Positions 1-10,710 of a stretch of 64,000 nt of DNA are shown here, in pieces. The notes under the pieces are model-generated. The model ran no database searches. It saw nothing but the letters and a program-made list of their open reading frames with translations, and was not told where the DNA came from. This DNA is from Gryganskiella cystojenkinii. Lineage: Eukaryota > Mortierellomycota > Mortierellomycetes > Mortierellales > Mortierellaceae. The DNA lies in contig JAAAIG010000054.1 in the NCBI GenBank assembly GCA_015852425.1, positions 6,853-70,852 of the forward strand, read 5' to 3'. Each line of letters starts with the position of its first letter. Within the stretch, counting starts at the first letter, position 1. Position numbers and translations under genes: made by a program.

Positions 1-767
1 CCCCCCCCTTGAAGCTGGACAAGCAAACCTAAAGCTTCGATGTTCACTATTCCAGACAAATGAGGATCACAAAAGAGTTTCCTTTCTGCATTGTCAGGCG
101 TATGCTCGAGCAGGAAACTAAGCAATGGCAATGTTTCACACAGCGTAGCTGTAAACTGACTATCGGGGAAGAAAATGGCAATGGAGGGGGGGAACCATGT
201 GATTGTGGTGTTGTTCAGCCGGATTCACAACGGACGGATGGGATAGGGTTCTGGTTGTTGATTCGAACTATATGGTCGCTCCAGCGAAGGCTATTTGGGG
301 TGTTTGTGTGCGGGGTTGCAGGCTGGCTGGTTCGGCGGACTGGGCAGCAGTCTTGTCTTTTGCACCGCGAAGAGGGAGTCGCTACGGATATTCTATAGAA
401 AGGTGTCCTTGGAGCCCCTGTTGATTGCGTCCATTGCTCGGCGACTTGTCGCTCAGGCCTCTAGCCCTGATTGGCTCGTTCAAATGTGGGCTGTTATACT
501 TGCTTTACTAGGTAGCACAGAAAAGGGGGTAATGGTGTGATTGTGTGATAACGTATGGTGCGCGCTGGTTGTCCAAGCTTTGCGCAGTGGAGTGATCTGT
601 GATCACTGCCTCCATGTTCGCTGGCATACTATACTTTTGATATGGTGTTCCCCCCACCCCCGTTCTTTATCATCATCTCTAAATGCACCTCTTCACTCAA
701 CTGCGCGGAAGGTGAAGAAGTGAAAAGGAGAGCATGTATTGACGATCAACTTTACTTGTGTCTACAG
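1..767. other. Region upstream of the ERG6 exon; no gene recognised
   Basis: The window opens with an eight-base C run. No frame here resembles the N-terminal part of a sterol methyltransferase, which the exon starting at 768 requires. The last bases read as a plausible intron end, with a pyrimidine-containing stretch and acceptor AG at 766-767. The missing 5' exon or exons may lie left of the window. No other gene is recognisable; open frames here are short and low in complexity. Confidence 0.5.
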
Positions 768-1649
768 TATGCATGGGGAACCTCGTGGCACTTCTGCCGT
801 TTCCACTACGGCGAGTCCGTGCCACAAGCCATGGCGCGCTATGAGCATTACCTGGCGGCGCGTGCAGGCATCCATGCTGGCAACCGTGTTCTCGATATTG
901 GATGTGGTGTCGGTGGTCCGGCCCGCGAGATTGCGCACTTTACTGGTGCACATATCACTGGCCTTAACATCAACGATTACCAGATCAGCCGCGCTCGTCG
1001 GTACGCGGTCGTGCACGGTCTGCAGAACAAGCAGGACTTTGTAAAGGGCGACTTTATGAACATGCCGCTGGAGAGTAACACCTTTGATGCTTGCTATGCC
1101 ATCGAGGCCACTCCTCATGCGTCGTCCTTGAAGGGTGTCTATTCTGAAGCGTTTCGTGTTCTCAAGCCTGGCGGTGTGTTTGCTTGTTATGAGTGGGTCC
1201 TGACCGACAAGTACGATCCCGCCAACCCTGAGCACCAGCGAATTGCAAAGGGAATCAAGCTCGGATGCAGTCTCGTCAACCTGGTGACCCGTAAGGAGTG
1301 CCTCGATGCTCTGGAGTTTGCTGGATTTGAGATACTGGAAAATGAGGACCGCGCTGTCAATGATGATGCCGTCCCTTGGTACTATCCTCTTTCGGGCGAG
1401 CTCCGTTATGCCAGGACGCCCTGGGACTACTTCACTATCTTTCGCTCTTCTACCTACGGTCGCATCATGACAAACACCATGTGCGCGGCTCTTGAGAAGG
1501 TCGGTATCTTCGCTTCCGGCAGTGCTCAAGTCGCCAAGTTCCTCGACATTGGAGCCACTTCACTCGCTGAAAGCGGCAAGCTCGGTATATACACACCCAT
1601 GTTTTTCTTTGTTGCCCGCAAACGTGGTGATCTGCGTTCTGAGCAGTAA
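768..1649 (+). CDS. ERG6: Sterol 24-C-methyltransferase (Erg6), 3' exon; 5' end missing from window
   Basis: Erg6 transfers a methyl group from S-adenosylmethionine to C-24 of zymosterol in late ergosterol synthesis, on the ER or lipid droplets. This exon encodes 293 residues. It starts at the usual WGTSWHF-type region, followed by the SAM-binding motif VLDIGCGVGGP, the conserved IEATPHA stretch, GVFACYEWV, and a C-terminal sterol-methyltransferase domain ending PMFFFVARK. Fungal Erg6 proteins are about 375 residues, so roughly the first 80 are absent. The exon start follows acceptor AG at 766-767 and is in phase 0 with the downstream frame; the stop is TAA at 1647-1649. No N-terminal exon is visible in the preceding 767 bp. 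The product is certain by family; whether the locus is complete is not. Confidence 0.9.
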   Translation, partial: YAWGTSWHFCRFHYGESVPQAMARYEHYLAARAGIHAGNRVLDIGCGVGGPAREIAHFTGAHITGLNINDYQISRARRYAVVHGLQNKQDFVKGDFMNMPLESNTFDACYAIEATPHASSLKGVYSEAFRVLKPGGVFACYEWVLTDKYDPANPEHQRIAKGIKLGCSLVNLVTRKECLDALEFAGFEILENEDRAVNDDAVPWYYPLSGELRYARTPWDYFTIFRSSTYGRIMTNTMCAALEKVGIFASGSAQVAKFLDIGATSLAESGKLGIYTPMFFFVARKRGDLRSEQ

Positions 1650-2136
1650 TTAGAGTGCCCTTTCCAATTGTAGACTCTGTCACCCATAACCCCTCTCCAT
1701 TATTTTATCCAAAACACAGTTTCACCTAAATCTCCTGTTGTCTTTGCGGACCATGTCCCAGAAGAAAAAATGTGATCCATTCCCAGAAAAAAGATTCTGC
1801 CCGATTTTATCCTTAAATAAAGATCGAGCTTCTCTACTGTATGGTTGTTGTGGCTTTGGCTATCGTGCGTATTGAATAACGTCTAAAGGGGAGAACCGTT
1901 TTGTGACGAATGGATCGAAAAAAAATGTCGAACATGATGTTACGAATACCCATCTTTAACTCCTCTCCGAGGCAGTATCACTGTCCATCGACAATCTGAC
2001 AAAGCCTTGGCTTTAAGCCATTGTCTACGCCATATGCGCGACCTTTTATATATTTAGAACTGACAAAGTGAATCCCTCGATCCGAAATGTCTAACTTCTT
2101 TTCGTCGCTCATCTGAACACTTCAGTAGCACGACTT
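1650..2136. other. Intergenic, no feature recognised
   Basis: AT-rich spacer after ERG6. It probably holds the ERG6 3' UTR; an AATAAA-like run lies near 1815. I see no coding frame, RNA gene or clear repeat. Confidence 0.4.
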
Positions 2137-2370
2137 ATGAGCGACACTACCTACGCCGACAATATTCAGCTTTCCCTCCAAACTCTAATTCAGTAACTGG
2201 CCGAACTTAGGGCTCAAGTCTCTGGCTACCATTCCACCACTGCCATCGATGCCTCTCGCACCAAACTCACGGTGGTGTCCGAAGAGACACAGGATTTCAT
2301 TCCTACCATCTCTGGACAAGACTTTACTACCCGGGCAAGTCTTGCTGCTGCTCCATCCTTGAGCCTCGAA
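2137..2370 (+). pseudogene. Retrotransposon gag-like N-terminal relic (tentative)
   Basis: From ATG 2137 the frame reads MSDTTYADNIQLSLQTLIQ, then TAA at 2194-2196, then continues in the same frame with LAELRAQVSG and a Ser/Thr-rich stretch until it meets the 3' end of the minus-strand F-box gene at 2371. A short leader, a coiled QxxxAEL segment and a Ser/Thr linker resemble the start of gag polyproteins of fungal LTR elements. The stop stands where the pattern expects a Gln codon, so one C-to-T change could explain it. No capsid, CCHC, protease or reverse transcriptase follows. The assignment is a resemblance I inferred, not a confirmed family match. Confidence 0.3.
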
Positions 2371-4089
2371 TTATTCTTCTTCCTCTGGATAGAGCTGTCT
2401 CAACAACCGGTACTGATACCCCCCATCCAACTTTTTCCAGTTTTCAAGCATCCACGCGGCCTCTTCATCCTCTATCTTTTCCTGGTAGATGGCCCCAATT
2501 ATTCGAATATTTGTCAGAACCTTCAACTGATCCAATCCTCCCCCGAGAGAGAACCGGAACGGGACAAATGTCTCTGTCCCAAGACGAAGATGAGCCGCTT
2601 CCTCGCTTTGAGCTTGGGCAAATGAGGTATTAATCGAGGCCCAGGGTGCGACGACGTTTCCCTCCTCGCCTGGCGTCACCGCCTTAAAAATACCAAAACC
2701 AGAGTTCAATCCCTCCAATTGTGTCAACTGGGCGAGTCTTGCACAAATCCTTCTCTGTGATTCTTTCAAGGAAGAGATTGGGACCTTGAAGGTCAGAGAC
2801 AGATGTTTGAGGCCCATGCAGACCCAGGGGTCCTTGATCTCTGTCTCCCGTAGCTCAGTTCCGTAAAAGTTCGACAGGGTCGGTATAGAGCACAAGATCT
2901 CTTGAATCACGGTCCTAGGCAAGAGTTCGCAACTGCCTAGATTCAGGGACCGAAGTGTCTGTAGCTGGGACGGTCTCGAGTCTCGAAGGATCGTCCAAGA
3001 TTCCTGATTGAACTTGTTCAGATAGAAATCGAGCTCTGTAAGTAGGAGACCCCCCTCTCCTTTGCCTCCCGTTCCTTCAAGTTTGGGAATGTTCGCCATC
3101 GCTTCCAGCAGGGCCTTGAAATCCTCGTTCGAAAACGTTTCCATTGACCGCAAACTGAGTTCCGAGAGTCGCTGACAAGACCGACCGGACCTGATCAATT
3201 CTGCAAGATCTCGCATAACCCTGTGACTGGTGCGGGCGCTCTCCAACCGTAACTGAACCAATTCGGGACAGCGTTCCAAGATCCAATGTTGGATTGGATA
3301 GACAGTTTTGTTATAGTGGATCAATGTCAGATTCTGGATCTCGGTCTTGACTTGGGACTGTGGCCAATCCTCGACAGGGACCGATGGAGCAAAGGGGGTG
3401 ACTCGACCAAGAGGAATGGGTTCCACAAGGCTGACGGTGTGCTGTCGGGACCAAACTTGCTCAAATTCCTCAACCCACAGAGCTGGATCCTTGATAACGA
3501 GGTTGTGACCTACATTGACGTATTTCAATCGAGGACAGTCCTTCAGGACAGCCATGAGATCCTCGGTCGCGAGATCCTCGTTGGCGTACGCGACCAGGTG
3601 CTCTTGATGACGACGGATGAAAGCGCAGATGACAGGCTCGAGTGTATTGTTATTCTTGATGTTTTCGTAATTCTGTGGGCGAAAGGACTTTCGAATGTAC
3701 AAATCTGTGAGGTTTGGGAAGGTGAAGTACAACAGTGCTATTGTTCCGCGTCTAGTTGAGTCGTCGTCCGTGGTCGTCGCAGTGGTCGCAGTGGTTGCTT
3801 TAATTGAACCGGAGTTGGATGGATCGATGTCGTCGTTGGGGGTATACCATATACCGAGCTCGTGGATATACGGAGCATGCTTCTTAATAGCCTCGATCGT
3901 GGGGAGATTGAGGGAATGATCATCGTCATCAATGACATGTACTTCGAGGTCGGTCCAGATGCATGGAAGGAAGGTATCGTGCCAGAAATGGGAGACCTGA
4001 AGACAATCGACAATGCATTTGGTGGGCAAGAATCGACCCACCAAATAGAGGATTTCAGGAATTTGCAAGGGGTCTTTTAAAGGATTCAT
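2371..4089 (-). CDS. F-box/leucine-rich repeat-like protein
   Basis: Single-exon gene of 572 residues. Residues 1-45 form an F-box: a Pro-Leu-rich start, then IPEILYLVGRFLPTKCIVD, a Cys-Leu-Gln-Val-Ser segment and W at the usual spacing. This module normally binds Skp1 and places substrates on an SCF ubiquitin ligase. The rest holds irregular leucine-rich segments of the form LxxLxLxxC/N, suited to substrate binding, with a Thr-rich insert near 105-115. ATG 4089 is the first Met and gives the complete F-box. Such single-exon F-box/LRR genes form very large families in Mortierella-like fungi, so the substrate cannot be inferred. A decayed fragment of similar type lies just upstream. Confidence 0.8.
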   Translation of the reverse strand: MNPLKDPLQIPEILYLVGRFLPTKCIVDCLQVSHFWHDTFLPCIWTDLEVHVIDDDDHSLNLPTIEAIKKHAPYIHELGIWYTPNDDIDPSNSGSIKATTATTATTTDDDSTRRGTIALLYFTFPNLTDLYIRKSFRPQNYENIKNNNTLEPVICAFIRRHQEHLVAYANEDLATEDLMAVLKDCPRLKYVNVGHNLVIKDPALWVEEFEQVWSRQHTVSLVEPIPLGRVTPFAPSVPVEDWPQSQVKTEIQNLTLIHYNKTVYPIQHWILERCPELVQLRLESARTSHRVMRDLAELIRSGRSCQRLSELSLRSMETFSNEDFKALLEAMANIPKLEGTGGKGEGGLLLTELDFYLNKFNQESWTILRDSRPSQLQTLRSLNLGSCELLPRTVIQEILCSIPTLSNFYGTELRETEIKDPWVCMGLKHLSLTFKVPISSLKESQRRICARLAQLTQLEGLNSGFGIFKAVTPGEEGNVVAPWASINTSFAQAQSEEAAHLRLGTETFVPFRFSLGGGLDQLKVLTNIRIIGAIYQEKIEDEEAAWMLENWKKLDGGYQYRLLRQLYPEEEE

Positions 4090-4343
4090 TGCGCGTTAAA
4101 TGTCTACAGGAGGATATTAGGGGAAAGGGAAAAGGAGGCAAGAAAGAAGGAAGACGGTTGTTCAATGAATCAGGTGGACAAGGGAAGAACGCGACTGTAG
4201 CTTGGCCATGGCTTAATGGGACTGCTTTTTTTAGCAGCCCAAAAAGCAAGAAAATGACCAAGAAAAAAAAAAAAAAAAAGAACAGTGCAAGGCGAACTCG
4301 AAAAGTGGATCTTGTTATTATCAATCTTGAATGTCGGTTATGG

Positions 4344-4860
4344 TTACACGGGAAATAGGTCCTTCTCGGTCATACAAAGACCTTCGATAGTGAAGGGCTT
4401 GAGTCTCGGACAGGACTCGCGAAGCACTTGGGCCAGAACCTTAACATCTCCTGGCGGTATTGGGCGGTATTGATGGTCATAGCCATCGTCGTCATTATAG
4501 ACATCCTCTTCAACATCCTCTTCAATGCCTCCCAAGAGATCAAGACACTCGAGATCCGGATAGGACCGAACCAACCCAAGAAGATCAAAGTATGGAAAAT
4601 CCACACCACCTATCCTCAAACCTTCAGACCGTATTGTTGCCGTAGTCGACGATAGGTTTCCCAATCTGGAGGGAAGATTTGATCTCGATCGGACACTGGT
4701 GAAATCTGTGATATCCACCAGCAATGGCTTTCAGGATCTGTAGAATACTCTGTGAACTGGACATGCTCCAATGTTTATATTCAAGTAGAGCTACTAACGT
4801 ATTTGATAACAGAGTGGAGAACAAAGTAATGCGCGCTTGAGAGGAGCCACACAAAGCCTT
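4344..4860 (-). pseudogene. Degenerate F-box/LRR-like fragment
   Basis: Two short minus-strand frames (about 4344-4724 and 4624-4854) read as leucine-rich fragments like the adjacent F-box protein. One has YPDLECLDLLGG; a later part has VLAQVLRESCPRLKPF, an arrangement typical of fungal F-box/LRR repeats. The frames overlap and neither is complete, which suggests at least one frameshift. No F-box start remains. It could also be a short genuine exon set, but the size and frame break favour a relic. Confidence 0.35.
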
Positions 4861-4961
4861 CTAAGCCAAGTGAAGTCAAGTCAAAATTACAATAGGGAGT
4901 GAGGATGATATGGTATATTCAACAGTAAAGCTGGTCTATATTATTATGCAAGACTACTTTC

Positions 4962-7542
4962 CTAGTAATCTTTATCGGTTTCTGGGAGTGGCACCGCAGT
5001 GTTAGACAAGCGAGGCTGTTGTGGTGGCTGGGTCGGCAAAGCAAGGTCTGAGACAGGGGAAACACGCTGTTGCTGTTGCTGCTGAGGCTCATCGATATTT
5101 GTATTCGTAGAAGCCGACTCCTCCAGTGTAGGTGAAGCTGTCCTAGGAGGCGTGCCTGCCAATGGACTATGACTGGCTGGTTGGAACGGATGATGCGAAA
5201 GCGAATGCTGGTGCTGATGATGTTGCTGATGCTGGTGTTGATGTTGATGCTGATGGTGTTGATGGATTCCCGGCCCTGAGGCAGTAACAACAGTGCCCAT
5301 ACCGATACTGCTGTATCCGCCCAAAGAAGCCGATGATCCACGTTCAGGACTGGTACTACGACTCGCAGCCCGACTTGGGTTTCGACTAACGTCCCTTGAG
5401 GGGTTTCGACTCACGTCCCGTGAGGGGTTTCGACTGTCCGACTCGGATTCCGCATAGGTCGGCAAATGAATCCTTGCTAACATAGCCCTCAACAGATCAT
5501 CGTCTGCAGGATCCATATCCCTCTCGGAATCAAACGAGACCCGAGGTGTCGAAAACGAGGTCAAGTACGAGGGTAAACCATCCCGATCCTCGCCACGGTG
5601 ACGACGGCGCCTTCTTTCCCGAGTGGACTGACCATCGACGACTTCGGTTTCCTCACCCGCCTCCATCGCCGCGAATTCCTCCTCGTCCTCAAACTCGTCT
5701 TCTTCATCCATCCGGTATTCATCTTCGAAGGCAAGAACTTTGAGATCAATCTCGTTCTCGATACGAAACCTCTTGGGGCCCTCAGAGCCCAGGATCGAAA
5801 ACTTGAGGATATGTCCGACCTTCATCAGCCCGTTATCCGCGGAAGGATTGCACTGCGTCAAGTCGGAGCCCATCGAGGGCATGTCAAACAGTAGCACTTT
5901 GTTCCAGGTCACGGCCTCGGTCTCCTCGTGCGGTGGACGAGCCCATCCCTCAGATTTTTGAATCTTGACAAGTCTCATGTCGACTCGTTTACGACCATCG
6001 GCTCTGTAGACGACTCTCTCCCAAAGAGAAACTTGAAGGACACTGATGTTGGTCCGGGTATTGGGTGCAGTGATCGAGACCTGAAGAGGAACCTTAGTGC
6101 TGTGCGGGACACGGATCTGAGGCATTGTGACTTTGTAAGCAATCTTGTCCTCGGCTGAGCTGGTGGCTCGTCCACCTCGTTGATACGCTCTTGAGGCCTG
6201 GACGGATTGACGACGCAGGATATTCACGGGAATCGTTACTGAGGAAGAGTTAAATCCTAATCCAGGTTTGTTCAGTGTTGCAGTGAGTCTGTAGGAGACT
6301 TTTCCATGGGTTGTGGTCAGCGTCTCCGGGAGTGTTTCGGGTAAATCCAGTGAGAACGTAAAAGCATGTTGCCCCGGTGCCAAAACCGTGGGTGGTTGTT
6401 TGTGTTGATGACCGATCAGAGTCCAAGAGTGTTCGATATGAGGGGCAGTCGTGTGGCGCGTGGCTGGCGAATACGCATTATCTACATTATTAGTCACATG
6501 AAAAAAAAGTTCAAATTTGTTTGTTAGTTTCCTCTGACTCTTACAGCTACCGCTTTCTTCACCATCATGCTCACAATAAACGAATCAAGGTGCGAGAAAG
6601 ATCATCCGCCCCCACTGTGTGTGTGTGTTTGTGTTCCCTTCGATTCAGCCCGCATAAACTTGTGGATGTCCTTATTTTTTTTCACACAAGAAACTCACCA
6701 TCGACCCAGGTGACCGAAGACCGTCCAGAGAACTCGAGCATCAGTGACTTGACCTTCGTGGGCTTGTACGCATTCACATAAACAGTACCCGTCATGCTCG
6801 TCATTTGTCCGTTCTTCAAGACCACCTCGGATTGACTCAGTTCAACCTTCAAGATCTTGGAACCACCGCCGCTGCTGGAGGGATGTTGTGGCTCATGATG
6901 GGTTGAAAAGAACGAGAAGGGCGAAATACTGTTTTGGCTTGTTTGTTGTGGCGTTGCAGTGGAGCTGTTCGGGAATGATGTGCTTGTATGACTCTGTGAA
7001 ACCGTTGTGGAGGCCGGTCCACTCGAGGACTGTCCCGTGTCTGACCTCGAAGGTGGAACCGTCGGCGAGTAAGTATACGCAGTGGGTGAGGCTGTGACCG
7101 AGTGTGTGAGCTGTTGTGTAAGCAGTGTCGAGGTTGTTTGTGATCGGGAGCTGGTGCTGGCTGTTGGAGGCTGGTGAGGATGACGAACACTTCTTCGCTG
7201 ACGTCCTGAAAAGATCGAGGTATGGCGGACATCCTCCTCATCGTCCTCTCTTTCACGGTCAGCGTCGTGCTCATGGTGATCATCGTCCTCAAGGACCATG
7301 CTGGAGGTATGAGCATCCATGTCCGAGTGTTCATGGGACGGTGCTGGGGTCGTTCCTTGAGCGTCCATGGCTGGGGGCAGTTGATCAAGGGACGAAGAAG
7401 AAGACGAGGTTCGGACGAGGGTATCTCTATCGGGCGAAGAAAACGGTGAGGCTGGCGGTGTCTCATCGTGAGGAGTATAGGATGGTGGCAAGCCTACAGG
7501 TCGGGCAGCGCCGTTGTGTGTCTGAACGTTGTGTCCTGACAT
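4962..7542 (-). CDS. Arrestin-related trafficking adaptor (ART/alpha-arrestin)
   Basis: Two exons, complement(4962..6481, 6699..7542), joined in phase through donor GTGAGT and acceptor AATGTAG, give 787 residues. Alpha-arrestins recruit the HECT ubiquitin ligase Rsp5 to plasma-membrane transporters to trigger endocytosis. A PPSY (PPxY) motif, the Rsp5 WW-domain ligand, is at residues 19-22. A long Ser/Thr/Asp-rich region follows; the arrestin N fold starts near residue 228 (SKILKVELSQ) and the arrestin C fold near 391-520. The tail is acidic, then has three RNPSR-type repeats and His/Gln runs. ATG 7542 was preferred to the upstream in-frame start at 7662 because it puts the PPxY close to the N terminus. 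Substrates cannot be predicted. Confidence 0.85.
5369..5440 (-). repeat. In-frame tandem repeat (RNPSRDVS units) in the arrestin gene
   Basis: A 24-bp unit encoding RNPSRDVS occurs about three times, the last copy diverged to RNPSRAAS. It lies in the predicted disordered tail and keeps the reading frame. The Arg-Asn-Pro-Ser and Arg-Asp-Val-Ser pieces look like possible basophilic kinase sites, which is inference only. Confidence 0.7.
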
Positions 7543-8838
7543 GATGGGTCTTTGTCGCGTGGTGTACTTTCTTTTGAGGTCACTGTCAGTGTGTTGGCAC
7601 TGAGTTTGGAGCGTGGGAGAGTGAGCTGTGATTATCGTTGGGTTCACTCTTGTCCTGCCCACTTAGTTTCAATCCGTTTTTCCGAGTATAGGAGGGAGTG
7701 TATGTAATGGTAGGCTCAGCTGGTATAATAGGAAGAGGTGCAAAAAAACAAAACAGCTTTGGGAATGAATAAGACGAGGGTAGAGTTGAGGGAAAGTAGA
7801 AGAAAGAAAGGAAAAAGAAATAAAGGTTGTTCAGAAGGGAGATAAAAAGCTAAAACTGAGAAGGGACTGTGAAAAAATTTCTCGAAAAGCGATTCTCCTT
7901 CAACCACATCCGGAAATCAAGCTCAGCTCAGCTTATGAAAACAGAGCTTTGGGCAAACCTCCTCTTGGTGAATTCTCTTTTTCTTTTCTTTTTTTTTTCT
8001 CCGTGAAGACGACAAAGGCGTCGCATCAACCATGTTCCCGTTCCCTGCCATTACAAAGACGTTGATACTTCAAGAGATAGGTTACTCTGTTGATCTTGCA
8101 ACGAACAAGATTTTGTTTGTTTGTTTGTCCTTGTGGTGTCAACAAAGACCCACGTTGTTGTCAACCCCGCAGTCCACAAACACATTTTGAACGTCGCAAA
8201 AGAGAGAGACCCGTCCTCTGCTCTCCATTTTTGTTTTCCCTTTACCCTTGTCCGATATCCTTCACGTCCGGGTCTTTTAGGAAAGCAGACATTTACTTCT
8301 CTCCCCTTCTCTCATCCTCTATCAACTCTTGACTTCCATGCACCTTGTCCAATGTCCTGTTTGGTTCACACTGCAAAGAAAAAATCACCAAAGCGAGTTT
8401 CCCGCGTTCCATAGTATTATTTTTATGTCTCCGCTCCAAAAGAAAAAAAAAAGCAGAAAACATAAACTCAAAATAGAAAAAATTGTCAAGGACAACCAAC
8501 AATGACGACTTTTCGCCCTTGGTGGCCCTTTCGCCCAGCCGGGAACCCATGGAAGGGCGAATATAATATCTCAACACCTGGACAGTGCACACCCCGCTTC
8601 TTTCTGCCTCTACTGTACTCCTACAGGCGCTATCTACTCCTGCCACTAAGGACTCCTGGTTGCCACCACGTTGTTCCCATGAGGTACTTACGGCGAAATA
8701 TAAACTATAGACGCAAGTCTGTCCTGTACAGTAGTGTTCTACCTAGACTGACTTTGCAAAGGTACGACAGGAGCTTGGACTAACAATACATTCTAATGTG
8801 ATGTCAAGTTCTTTAAGGTATTATTTCTTTATGTTCGT
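7543..8838. other. Upstream region of the arrestin gene and downstream region of ATP10
   Basis: About 1.3 kb without a supported gene. It should hold the arrestin promoter and 5' UTR, and the ATP10 3' UTR. Pyrimidine- and purine-rich tracts are present (for example a T-rich run near 7980-8000). No long conserved frame, tRNA or repeat family is recognisable. Confidence 0.4.
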
Positions 8839-10218
8839 CTATTTCCCTCCGCGCTCCAAGAGTCGCTGGACACTATCTAAAAGAGTCTGGATCTCGATCT
8901 CTGTGCCAGGTCCATGCGCGCCCCACCGGATCTTGCAATTGGTATCGACCAAGAACACATATCCCAGATATGAGTTCTGCATGCTCAACGGATCCTTCAA
9001 GTGCTTGATCGATTTGTAATGGAGAACGTAGTTTTCCTATTGATGGCACGATAAAAACATGGTGAGATATTTAGTATCGCTTTCGGACCTCTCTGGACTC
9101 TATTGCTTCAAGAGATTGAGAAGTTTCAAAAAAAAAAAAAAGTCTTACATGACGTTCCTCGGGAATGTTCTTCTTGACAAACGGAACCATCAACTTGACA
9201 AGTCCAGCCTTCAAGGGGTTCTCCTGGATGTTCAGCTCGACCAGCTGAACCTTCGAGTCGTTGGCGTTTGCAGAGTACTTCTCCAAGAACGGTTTCATGT
9301 ACGTCTCTGTGTGTTCCTCTCCGAATCGAGTCCCTGAGATGGTGACGAGACTGATCCTGCCCTTCAACAAATCGACGAGTTCCACAGGTTCCGAAGACTT
9401 CAACGACGTTCCAATGATGTTGGGCATGTACAATGCTTTCTATTAATTTTGCCAGAGAGACCAAAAAAAAAGAGGTTTAAAAAGAGAAACGGTATTGGGA
9501 ATATAAAAGTGGACAAAACAAAAACAAAAGACGTACATCGGCATTGACCATGGTGGTGGTTGCTTTCCAGAGTTTTGATCCTGTTTTCGACAGTTCACTG
9601 AATTCCGAAAAGTATCCTGACTGAAAGTCTTGCAACCTATTATTCGTTTTTGAAGGAGCATGAAAACGTAAGTCGGTGTACGGCAAACGAACAAACCAAC
9701 AAGTAAAATACGTGACTACTACTGTTCTATCAGTATGGAGAGACTTACAGCTCTTTACGCTTCTCGAGGTTCTTTTGTTCATCTGTCCAGTCGTTCACCT
9801 TGTTCTTCATTCCGGCCTTGGCTTTTGCAAAAGGAGACTTTTTCGAGTTGTTGTTCCCTTGTGCGGCCGCGGCCGCAATTTGTTTCGTGCTCTTGGGTTG
9901 GTCCGGTACACCAAAACGACCTCCATACGGTGACAGGGGCAAGTTCTTGATCATTTCTTCCTCTTGCTTCTTCTTTTCACTCTCAGGGTCAGATTCGGTC
10001 TTTGCCGTGGTAGCAGGTGCGGATTCGGAGAGTCTGCTGGAGCTGGTGGCAAAGGTGCATCTCTGGAGGGTATGTTGCTGTTGTTGCCAGGATCTCGACA
10101 AGATCGGCCGTGTCTTTGAGGCAGTAGGTAATCCAGCTTGTTTGAGAATCGAGGTGACATCCGTGATCGCCGTCCGTGTGGCGACTGATGCTACAGCCCT
10201 CCTGCAAAGAATCGACAT
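8839..10218 (-). CDS. ATP10: Mitochondrial F1Fo-ATP synthase assembly factor Atp10
   Basis: Four exons, complement(8839..9036, 9149..9439, 9537..9636, 9749..10218), all GT-AG and in phase, give 352 residues. Atp10 is an inner-membrane, matrix-side chaperone that helps add Atp6 to the ATP synthase ring. The N terminus (MSILCRRAVASVATRT) is Arg/Ala/Ser-rich without acids, like a mitochondrial presequence. A charged linker and an Ala run follow, then the conserved region with ALYMPNIIGTSL, a thioredoxin-like LVTISGTRFGE segment, and the hallmark HYKSIKHLKDPL, SYLGYVFLVD and KIRWGAHGPGT motifs. The end RLLERGGK matches the family. The last two exons carry the strongest signal; the exon 1-2 junction relies on acceptor AATAATAG. 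Confidence 0.92.
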
Positions 10219-10710
10219 TGTCCTTGATTGAGGTATGAATGCTTTGTTTAATGCAGAAAAAGTGTCTCTTCGTTTCTCGGGCTTGATCAACGAAAAAACC
10301 GCGTTCTTTGTGACTGCGTTATCTCATGTAAATTATCCCGCACCATGATCAGACTAAAGTTGCTTGAAGGCCGTGGGGTATTTTTTATTTCTTCCTAGCG
10401 GCACTGTCGGCCAAAAAAAAAAAAAAAAAAAATCGAGAGGGGCAGTAGTGACTCTTCAGGAGTACACCTCCGATGGGATCACAGGCGCAGAAGGACATGT
10501 TGAGCTCTCTTGAGCCGATCTTTGAAAATGCTGCAGACTGGGAGGATGCGATAATCCATCATTGATCATTATCCTTTTTTTTTTGGATATTAATCTTCCT
10601 GTACCAGGACGAACAGGCATTTATTCTTTCCCGATTTCTACCTGTGAACATGAGAACATTATCAACCTCGAGATCCACAAAGAAATAAAAAGATACGACT
10701 TGAGATCTTT
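10219..10710. other. Intergenic between ATP10 and the aldo/keto reductase
   Basis: Promoter region of ATP10 and 3' flank of the reductase. It contains a run of about 19 A near 10414. No coding frame or RNA gene is supported. Confidence 0.4.

Noticed and set aside
762..1529. Long minus-strand open frame of 255 residues opposite ERG6
   Set aside because: It is antisense to a clearly conserved coding exon and has no domain; it is a by-product of codon bias.
7125..7544. Plus-strand open frame opposite the first arrestin exon
   Set aside because: Arg/His-rich antisense shadow of the Ser/Thr-rich arrestin N-terminal region; no family resemblance.
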